In this document: positions 52,401 to 57,250 of the stretch, in pieces
How positions within the stretch are numbered: the stretch's first letter is position 1
Layout of the letters: every line of letters begins with the position of its first letter
Assembly: GCF_000423665.1 (NCBI RefSeq)
Contig: NZ_AUIK01000009.1
Location: 310,001 to 374,000 of the forward strand
Direction: 5' to 3'
DNA from: Solirubrobacter soli DSM 22325
Lineage (GTDB): Bacteria > Actinomycetota > Thermoleophilia > Solirubrobacterales > Solirubrobacteraceae
Length of the DNA stretch: 64,000 nucleotides
Made by a program: the position numbers and the translations under genes
Notes under the pieces: model-generated
Told to the model about the DNA's origin: nothing
Database searches by the model: none
What the model saw: only the letters and a program-made list of their open reading frames with translations

Positions 52401-52744
52401 GTGATCGACGCCGCGATCGCGTTGACGATGTGGAAGCCCTTGACGCGCGTCGCGTGCACGCGCGCGAGCTGCGCCCGCACCGGCGCCTGGATGACGCTCG
52501 CCGCCTTGGCGCGGGCGCTCGCCGCCGTCGCCGTGGCGGGCAGGTTCTTCAACTGGTTCTTGAAGATGATGATCGAGGGGCGTCGCGTGCCGGCCGAGAG
52601 CCGCTTGATGTCAGCTCCGCTGAGCACCGTCCGTTTGCCTCGGAAGACGCGGTCGTGCCGCGAAGTCGCAGCGGTCGCGGCGCCTCCGAACGCGAGGATG
52701 AAGGCAGCCGTGATTAGCGCAGCCCGACGGATGCGAGATCGCAT
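49409..52744 (-). CDS. Large secreted subtilase-fold protease with sedolisin-like (S53) catalytic residues
   Basis: 1111 residues. A signal peptide (ALITAAFILAFGGAATAA) and an I9-like propeptide (residues about 55-135) precede the catalytic domain. IRVGIVADGLDPNNPD carries an Asp (201) in the S8 position, but the canonical HGT histidine motif is missing; the equivalent segment is GRESFLDAGTIASQA, giving Glu238 and Asp242 spaced ExxxD as in sedolisins. The oxyanion-hole residue is Asp353 (VVASSGDAGP) and the Ser is in AGGTSASAPETSG (Ser459). C-terminal beta domains occupy about 520-1111. It probably digests extracellular protein. GGAGG about eight bases upstream supports the ATG. Confidence 0.85.
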   Translation of the reverse strand: MRSRIRRAALITAAFILAFGGAATAATSRHDRVFRGKRTVLSGADIKRLSAGTRRPSIIIFKNQLKNLPATATAASARAKAASVIQAPVRAQLARVHATRVKGFHIVNAIAASITAAEAQHLRSDSTIQAVVPDAFRHFATLDSGPGPAAVPDIASTGSQPICPTDPSKPMIEPEARQVMNVDAAEQIVDGSGIRVGIVADGLDPNNPDLIRPNGQHVIYDYQDFSGFGTNAPSDGRESFLDAGTIASQANQTYDLSGFVNPAHPLPPGCNIKIAGVAPGASLAVINLSGPNAGFFDSTIVQGIEWAVLHDRVNILNESIGGNPLPNTENDPVALADQAAVAAGVTVVASSGDAGPFNNIGSPATTPGVIAVGGTTTYRVYRQTTRYGTQLSPGGWENNNITALSSDGIDEFNPDTVDVVAPGDRGWSLCSSDTKTFFGCADIDKGANPPPIWAAGGTSASAPETSGTAALVLQAYAKTHGGRLPTPAQVEQIITSTATDLGAPADRQGAGLVNTLKAVQLAESIDRGANQGQTLLLDQKSLNATVNAGQSHTFTVRATNEGTAPQTVSPSVLGRPTPLSDDTGAVTLSTASPTYIDGEGNTDFYAVHTFNVGPGADYLTGDITWNAFSKGTAVFETLFDPQGQVAAYSLIGADQSGFGHVEVRKPNAGKWTAVIFTVNNAAVYSGQVQFNYEAQAFHAVGSVSPAAQTLAPGQTGAFNVTVGAGQAGDEGLRLHMGTGGADDGSIPIIIRSLVPLGRAGGTFAGTLTGGGSTGNAGQQFTYQFNVPNGEPSLNAALQLTDNNYQLTGYLVDPNGQAVSEQSNAVFDASDNLLGFGRSMQFFHGSPQGGLWTLTLLVSGPVAGQHLREPFTGAITFAGPPVTSSGIPSVVKPGHPVTATIKITNTGSVRKDFFADARLNGKTQQILLGSGANDVGLPLSLNAQPNWLVPTNTDAFAVLAKGTIPITTEISYFSGDPDVLGGSIGNASAARVTAPELAPGFYFDLPEPTGPFGPTGVPAGSSADLVGIADSNPFDTNVTASSGDVWRQSVDPNAPYAPLSLAPGQTGTITLTFNWTGHKGKVQRGFIDVDTFNLASLGGDKVTTIPYAYKLG

Positions 52745-52862
52745 GCGCAGTCCCTCCAGTCAGAGCGGCCCACCCGCGGGCCGCCTCACCGGTCAGTGTC
52801 CTGCAGGTAAATGACACGTCGAGGAAAGCTCTCGCCATGCCGGGAGTGAGATTCTTTCCGTC

Positions 52863-54065
52863 ATGGAGCCGATCGCGGTCACCGCCGCGCTGCTGCGCAA
52901 GCAGATCCCCGACCTCGCCTTGCGCGAGGGATCGAGCCTGATGGCGCGCGTGGCCTCGCGCAGCGAGGGCCGCGCGGTGATCGTCATCGCCGGCGTTCCG
53001 GTCACGGCGAAGCTGCCGCCCGAGATTCCCGTGGGCGCCACGCTCAGGCTGCAGGTGCAGCAGGTGACGGCGGAGCGGATGACGTTGCGGATCGTGCCGC
53101 AGTCGGGGCAACCGAGCCCTTCTCCCCAGCCGGCGCCGGGCGAGCTGCCGGGCCCGGCGACGTACGCGCCACCGGGTGGGCAGGCGGGACGGGCGATGCC
53201 GGGCCAGCCGACGATGCCGGGCCAGACCGCGCAGCCGGGTCAACCCGGCCAGGGGGCGCAGCCGGGTCAAGCCGGTCAGGCGGCGCCGTCGGGTCAACCC
53301 GGTCAGGCGGCGCAGCCGGGTCAAGCCGGTCAGGCGGCGCGGCCGGGGCAAGCCGGTCAGGCGGCGCAGCCGGGGCAAGCCGCGCAACCCGGGCAAGCCG
53401 CGCAGCCCGGGCAAGCCGCGCAGCCTGCTCAAACCGGGCAGGGGGGCGGTCAGGCGGCGCAGCCGGGGCAAACCGCGCAGCCGGCGCAGGCCGGCCAACC
53501 CGCGCATCCAGGTGTGGCGGGCGAGGCTGATCAGCCGGCGCAGCCAGGGCAGGCGGAGCGGCCGGGACAAGCGCAGCCGCCCGGACACGCTTCGCAGGCG
53601 GAACGGACCGCCCAGCCGAACCAGCCCGTCCAGCCGCCACCGCCGGGACCGGCGCACGAGGCCGCCAAGACCACCCACGCGGCGCAGGCGCACCAGGTCG
53701 CGGAGCAGCCGAATCCGGGCCAGGCCGAGTCGACGACGCCGACCCAGTACCCCATGGCGCCGCCGATGCAACTGCAGCCGCCCAAGGTCTCGGTGGGCGA
53801 ACCCCCCGCGCGACGCCGCGGCAGCGACGGCGAGCCCGCGGACGTCGTCTCGCTCGTGTTCAACTCGCCGACGCTCGGCCGCCTCGACCTTCGCCTCGAG
53901 CTGCGCGGGGAGCGATTGCTGGCCGAGGTGACGACGCCGTCGGGTCGCCCACACGCCATCGCCAGCAACCGCGCTGAACTCCTCCGCGCGCAGTTGGAGG
54001 CCGCGGGCCTGGAGGCCACGGTGAAGATCCATCCGCGGCAGGAGTCGCTGGATCTCTACGCCTGA
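52863..54065 (+). CDS. FliK-like hook-length-control protein with PGQ repeat linker
   Basis: 400 residues. The N-terminal ~75 residues form a small beta domain (LALREGSSLMARVASRSEGRAVIVIAGVPVTAKLPPEIPVGATLRLQV). From about 110 to 250 the chain is built from PGQ units (QPGQAGQAAQPGQAAQPGQA), a Pro/Gly/Gln/Ala polymer with almost no other residues. The C-terminal ~75 residues (DVVSLVFNSPTLGRLDLRLELRGERLLAEVTTPSGRPHAIASNRAELLRAQLEAAGLEATVKIHP) match the FliK C-terminal (Flg_hook) fold. No other flagellar gene is present, so this could be an orphan flagellar gene or a ruler-like protein of another secretion system. No signal peptide. Confidence 0.72.
   Translation: MEPIAVTAALLRKQIPDLALREGSSLMARVASRSEGRAVIVIAGVPVTAKLPPEIPVGATLRLQVQQVTAERMTLRIVPQSGQPSPSPQPAPGELPGPATYAPPGGQAGRAMPGQPTMPGQTAQPGQPGQGAQPGQAGQAAPSGQPGQAAQPGQAGQAARPGQAGQAAQPGQAAQPGQAAQPGQAAQPAQTGQGGGQAAQPGQTAQPAQAGQPAHPGVAGEADQPAQPGQAERPGQAQPPGHASQAERTAQPNQPVQPPPPGPAHEAAKTTHAAQAHQVAEQPNPGQAESTTPTQYPMAPPMQLQPPKVSVGEPPARRRGSDGEPADVVSLVFNSPTLGRLDLRLELRGERLLAEVTTPSGRPHAIASNRAELLRAQLEAAGLEATVKIHPRQESLDLYA
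53196..53612 (+). repeat. Imperfect tandem repeat encoding PGQ(A) units
   Basis: Units of about 12-24 bases built around CCGGGTCAAGC or CCGGGGCAAGC recur within the fliK-like gene, encoding QPGQA-type repeats. Such arrays are prone to length change by slippage. Confidence 0.7.
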
Positions 54066-54572
54066 AGGACAGCTCCCCGACCCGGGCGGGGGGGTGGCAA
54101 GGAAAACTTGACTCAGAGGACGCTTTTCCTGGCCACCCCCAACGCGTTCCTCGCTGCGCGCTTGCGCTTGGCACGGAGGCCGACTAAGGACGTCGTTTTG
54201 CGTCCGCAACGCTCGGGCCACGTCGACAAGCAGCCGGGCGATCCGTGACATAGCGTCAGTATGCGCCTCGCAGCGCTCGGCGGCCGAATTGTCGGTGCAG
54301 ACCGAGCGCGCTGACGAGCGTGAGACGGCAGCAGGGAACATGACTGCTTCGCGCTCCAATGGGACTGATGGCATGCACGGCGCGCCGCGCGAGCTACGCC
54401 GGCGCGTTGCGACTGGTCGCGCCGATCTCCTCCGCCGCGGCCGCTCAGCGCTACGCCAGCCCGGCGGCCAACGTGACCATTCTGGGGGCTCGCGTGACCG
54501 CTCCCGGCGCACCCAGGACGGAGATCAGACCTCTCTGGCGGCGGGGATTCGGTCAAGTGCAACGATGGTTCG
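54066..54572. other. 507-base region without a supported gene
   Basis: Open frames here show poor codon bias. The only clear element is the 17-bp inverted repeat at 54090-54140. On the minus strand near 54250 a short start (MSRIARLLVDVARALRTQND) is followed after a frame change by a basic ending (LRAKRKRAARNALGVARKSVL), which could be a decayed small gene. Confidence 0.35.
54090..54140. repeat. 17-bp inverted repeat with one mismatch
   Basis: GGGGGTGGCAAGGAAAA (54090-54106) pairs with TTTTCCTGGCCACCCCC (54124-54140) except for one position, with a 17-base loop. It follows the fliK-like stop by 24 bases and may terminate transcription from that side, or be a terminal repeat of a lost element. 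Confidence 0.5.
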
Positions 54573-55043
54573 ATGCTCGAGACCGGAACCAAGGCCCCTG
54601 ACTTCACGCTGCCCGACGAAGACGGCAACGACGTCACGCTCGCCGATTTGCGCGGCACGACCGTCGTCCTCTACTTCTATCCCAAGGCCGACACCCCCGG
54701 CTGCACCACGCAGGCGTGCGGGATCCGCGACCACCTGCCGGACTACACGGCCGCCGGCGTGCGTGTGCTGGGCGTCTCGCCGGACCCCGTGAAGGCGGTC
54801 AAGAAGTTCCACGACAAGCAGGCGCTGAACTTCACGCTGTTGGCCGACGAGGACCACGCGGTGTGCGACGCGTACGGCGTCTGGGCCGAGAAGTCGATGT
54901 ACGGCAAGACCTACTGGGGTGCCCTGCGCGCCACGTTCATCATCGACGGCGAGGGGACGATCGCGCACGTGATCCCGAAGGCCTCGCCGAAGACGCACGA
55001 CGACGAGGTGCTCAAGGCGCTTGGGGAGCTCTCCGCGGCATAG
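54573..55043 (+). CDS. bcp: Bcp/PrxQ-type thiol peroxidase
   Basis: 156 residues. The peroxiredoxin motif is LYFYPKADTPGCTTQACGIRD; the first Cys is the peroxidatic residue and the second, five residues later, the resolving Cys as in atypical 2-Cys PrxQ. The start APDFTLPDEDGNDVTLADLRG and AHVIPKASPKTHDDEVLKAL at the end are typical. It reduces H2O2 and organic hydroperoxides, using thioredoxin, in the cytosol. The cupin gene overlaps its 3' end by 23 bases if it starts at TTG 55021. Confidence 0.93.
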   Translation: MLETGTKAPDFTLPDEDGNDVTLADLRGTTVVLYFYPKADTPGCTTQACGIRDHLPDYTAAGVRVLGVSPDPVKAVKKFHDKQALNFTLLADEDHAVCDAYGVWAEKSMYGKTYWGALRATFIIDGEGTIAHVIPKASPKTHDDEVLKALGELSAA

Positions 55044-55611
55044 GTTTCGGGTCGTCGCGCTCGACGAGATCGATGCGATCCCGATACCGGGCGGCCTGAA
55101 CTGGCGGCCGGTTCGGGGCGTACTCGGTGTGCGGGCGTTCGGTGTGGCGAGTTTTCACGCCGCGGACGTCGGCGATGAGCTGATCGAGCCGCACACGGAG
55201 ACCGCCGACGGGCGCGGCCATGAGGAGCTGTATGTCGTAATCAAGGGCCGAGCGCGGTTCGAACTCGACGGCGAACCCTTCGACGCGCCCGTCGGGACGC
55301 TCGTGTTCGTTCAGCCCGACGTGCACCGGCATGCGACAGCGGTCGAGGCCGGCACCGAAGTGCTGGCGCTGGGTGGTGAGCCGGTGTTTCGGCCGTCCGG
55401 ATCGGAGTTCATCTGGCGCGTCCGTGCCGCGCTGCCGGACGTCCCCTCGGCGCAGACAATCGTCGACGAGGGCGACCCGGACAGTCCGGGCGTCACCTAC
55501 GCGCAGGCGCTGATCGATCATGCCACCCACACGACCAGCGACGCGCTCGCGCGGGCGATCGCGCTCGACCCCAGGCTCGAACAGGAAGCGACACACGACG
55601 GCTTGACATGA
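55021..55611 (+). CDS. Cupin-domain protein of unknown function
   Basis: 196 residues if started at TTG 55021, overlapping bcp by 23 bases; no ATG exists near the N-terminus, so the start is uncertain. The central cupin is EPHTETADGRGHEELYVVIKGRARFELDGEPFDAPVGTLVFVQPDVHRHATAVEAGTEVLALGG, giving a metal site with two His/Glu motifs. The C-terminal 60 residues form helices (TYAQALIDHATHTTSDALARAIALDPRLEQEA). The promoter of the downstream ArsR operon is embedded in its last codons. Confidence 0.75.
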   Translation: MGSSPRHRFRVVALDEIDAIPIPGGLNWRPVRGVLGVRAFGVASFHAADVGDELIEPHTETADGRGHEELYVVIKGRARFELDGEPFDAPVGTLVFVQPDVHRHATAVEAGTEVLALGGEPVFRPSGSEFIWRVRAALPDVPSAQTIVDEGDPDSPGVTYAQALIDHATHTTSDALARAIALDPRLEQEATHDGLT

Positions 55612-55641
55612 GCACATATTCAACGCTACGGTTGATCAACC
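55603..55641 (+). promoter_or_regulatory. ArsR operon promoter with overlapping inverted half-sites
   Basis: TTGACA (55603-55608) and TACGGT (55627-55632) are 18 bases apart, close to the sigma-70-type consensus. The segment TCAAC-GCTACG-GTTGA and the 12-bp palindrome GGTTGATCAACC (55630-55641) overlap the -10 box and the presumed transcription start, giving three alternating half-sites. This is suited to ArsR autoregulation. The -35 box lies within the preceding cupin coding sequence. Confidence 0.6.
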
Positions 55642-55647
55642 GAGCGG

Positions 55648-55962
55648 ATGAATACGGACCAACTGACCCTCACCTTCACCGCGCTGGCTGATCCCACGCG
55701 GCGGCAGATCCTCGCCCGGCTGGCGCACGGAGAGGCCACCGTCAATGAGATCGCCGCGCCGTTCCCGATCAGTCTCCAAGCGGTCTCGAAGCATCTGAAG
55801 GTGTTGGAGAAGGCCGGATTGATCGCGCGAGGGAAGGACCGGCAGCTCAGGCCGTCCCGGATCCAGGGGGCGGCGTTGCAACAAGCTGCGGCGTACCTGG
55901 AGGACTACCGGGCGTTCTGGGACGAGAGCTTCGACCGGTTGGGTGAGCACCTCGATGGGTGA
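55648..55962 (+). CDS. ArsR-family transcriptional regulator
   Basis: 104 residues. The winged helix LTFTALADPTRRQILARLAHGEATVNEIAAPFPISLQAVSKHLKVLEKAGLIARGKDRQLRPSRIQ is typical, with recognition helix LQAVSKHLKVLE. There is no metal-binding ELCVCDL motif or Cys, so it belongs to the metal-independent subgroup that often pairs with SRPBCC (AHSA1) genes. The ATG is about eight bases downstream of the predicted transcription start. The next gene overlaps its stop by eight bases. Confidence 0.9.
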   Translation: MNTDQLTLTFTALADPTRRQILARLAHGEATVNEIAAPFPISLQAVSKHLKVLEKAGLIARGKDRQLRPSRIQGAALQQAAAYLEDYRAFWDESFDRLGEHLDG

Positions 55963-56350
55963 GATCGACATCCGGCGGGTGTACGCCGCGAGCCCTCAGC
56001 GGGTGTGGGACGCGTGGACGCAGCCCGACCAGCTGGCCAAGTGGTGGGGCAAGCGCGGGTGGAACGCGATCCCGGAATCGATCGTGCTGGACGTCAAGCC
56101 CGGCGGGACGTTCCGGGTCACGACGGTCGACGAGAGCGGCGAGCAGATGACCAACGAAGGCACGTACAGCGAGGTCGACGAGCCGCACAGGCTCACCTTC
56201 GGCCCGACCACCGTCACGTTCACCGACCTCGGGGACGGGCGGACCGAGATCCACTTGACGACGACGAACGAGGCGACCGGCGAGCTGTTCCGGCGGATGA
56301 ACGCCGGGATCCAGAGCGCGTTCGAGCGCCTCGAGGAGGCCCTGAGATGA
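55955..56350 (+). CDS. SRPBCC (AHSA1/START-like) protein
   Basis: 131 residues from ATG 55955 (GTG 55943 is four codons earlier). The AHSA1 signature is IRRVYAASPQRVWDAWTQPDQLAKWWGKRGW followed by the hydrophobic cavity strands FRVTTVDESGEQMTNEGTYSEVDEPHRLTFG and the C-terminal helix ELFRRMNAGIQSAFERLEEAL. Members bind hydrophobic ligands and are commonly co-transcribed with ArsR regulators. Position between ArsR and a VOC gene suggests one operon; the ligand is unknown. Confidence 0.9.
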   Translation: MGEIDIRRVYAASPQRVWDAWTQPDQLAKWWGKRGWNAIPESIVLDVKPGGTFRVTTVDESGEQMTNEGTYSEVDEPHRLTFGPTTVTFTDLGDGRTEIHLTTTNEATGELFRRMNAGIQSAFERLEEALR

Positions 56351-56736
56351 GCACGACCACGAAGATCGTCACCGGCGTTGACTTCGTCGGCATCCCGTCC
56401 AACGATCTCGACACGGCGCGGGCGTTCTACGAGAACGTGCTCGGGCTCGAGGCGTCCGCCGTGTGGGGCAAGGACGCGGTGGGCGCGGAGTTCGAGACCG
56501 GCACGGTCACGATCGCGCTGATCAACTGCCCCGCGCTGGGCATCCCGTTCAGCCCGAACCCTGCGCCGCTCGCGCTTCAGGTGGAGGACGTCGCAGCCGC
56601 GCGGGCCGAGCTCGAATCGAGAGGCGTCACCTTCCTCGGTGACGACATCGACTCAGGCGTCTGCCACATGGCCAACTTCAAGGACCCCGACGGCAACGCG
56701 ATCATGCTGCACCACCGCTACGCGCCGCACGAATGA
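56347..56736 (+). CDS. VOC/glyoxalase-family protein
   Basis: 129 residues. The VOC fold is evident: VDFVGIPSNDLDTARAFYENVLGLEAS, FETGTVTIALINC, LALQVEDVAAARAELESRGVTFLGDD and MANFKDPDGNAIMLHHRY. It overlaps the SRPBCC stop as ATGA. The function (isomerase, dioxygenase or resistance protein) cannot be told from the sequence; the operon arrangement suggests a small stress-response module. Confidence 0.88.
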   Translation: MSTTTKIVTGVDFVGIPSNDLDTARAFYENVLGLEASAVWGKDAVGAEFETGTVTIALINCPALGIPFSPNPAPLALQVEDVAAARAELESRGVTFLGDDIDSGVCHMANFKDPDGNAIMLHHRYAPHE

Positions 56737-56737
56737 C

Positions 56738-57193
56738 TCACGTCATCAGCGGGACGAAGTTGCCCGGGTCGTTGGGCGCGTAGGCGACCTGGATCTCCAT
56801 GCCCGGCTGCCAGTTGGTCGTCACCGGGACGTAGACCTTGCGGGCCTGGCGCCCGCCGCCGAGCTCGACGGCGAGGTGCATCGGGCTCAGCGCCCCGACG
56901 CGCGACGAGGGGTTCAGGATCGCCTCGAGCACGCGCGCCCGCGTCTGCGAGATCCGAGCGGCGGTCTCCGCGGCATCCTGCGCCTTCACGCGCCGGCGCC
57001 AGATCAGGGCGACGCCGCCCTCGATCAGTCCCGTGACCGCCAGAAAGAGCCCGACGTACAGGAACGCCTCCTGGTCGGCCAGGACCAGCCCGAGCACGAC
57101 GAAGACGATGCCGAGCGGGATGGAGGTCGCGGCAAGGATGCCGCCGACGAGGCTGACGACGAGGCTCCGGACGGCGGTGTCGGTGCGGATCAT
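56738..57193 (-). CDS. Two-helix membrane protein of unknown function
   Basis: 151 residues from ATG 57193. Two adjacent transmembrane helices (VVSLVGGILAATSIPLGIVFVVLGLVL and FLYVGLFLAVTGLIEGGVALIWRR) are followed by a cytoplasmic or external C-terminal domain of about 80 residues (ILNPSSRVGALSPMHLAVELGGGRQARKVYVPVTTNWQPGMEIQVAYAPNDPGNFVPL), which looks like an OB/SH3-like barrel. Resembles DUF3592-type proteins, but I cannot assign it firmly. Confidence 0.7.
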   Translation of the reverse strand: MIRTDTAVRSLVVSLVGGILAATSIPLGIVFVVLGLVLADQEAFLYVGLFLAVTGLIEGGVALIWRRRVKAQDAAETAARISQTRARVLEAILNPSSRVGALSPMHLAVELGGGRQARKVYVPVTTNWQPGMEIQVAYAPNDPGNFVPLMT

Positions 57194-57250
57194 GGGCGCG
57201 ACGCTCGCACGTCGCGCCCGTGACCGCAATCGGGGCTACACCCTGAGCTT

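Noticed and set aside
53196..53612. CRISPR-like array in the PGQ repeat region
   Set aside because: The repeats are in frame within a coding sequence, have no unique spacers of constant length, and encode a low-complexity linker.
54113..54250. Small minus-strand gene (basic C-terminus LRAKRKRAARNALGVARKSVL)
   Set aside because: A plausible start and this end are in different frames; it may be a decayed gene but cannot be supported as a CDS.
52611..54512. Long minus-strand open frame opposite the fliK-like gene
   Set aside because: It mirrors the repetitive plus-strand gene and gives a biased Arg/Leu/Gly product with no recognisable domain; a shadow of G+C-rich coding sequence.
54289..54792. 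Plus-strand open frame upstream of bcp
   Set aside because: Arg/Ser-rich product, poor codon bias, and its second half is an out-of-frame reading of bcp.
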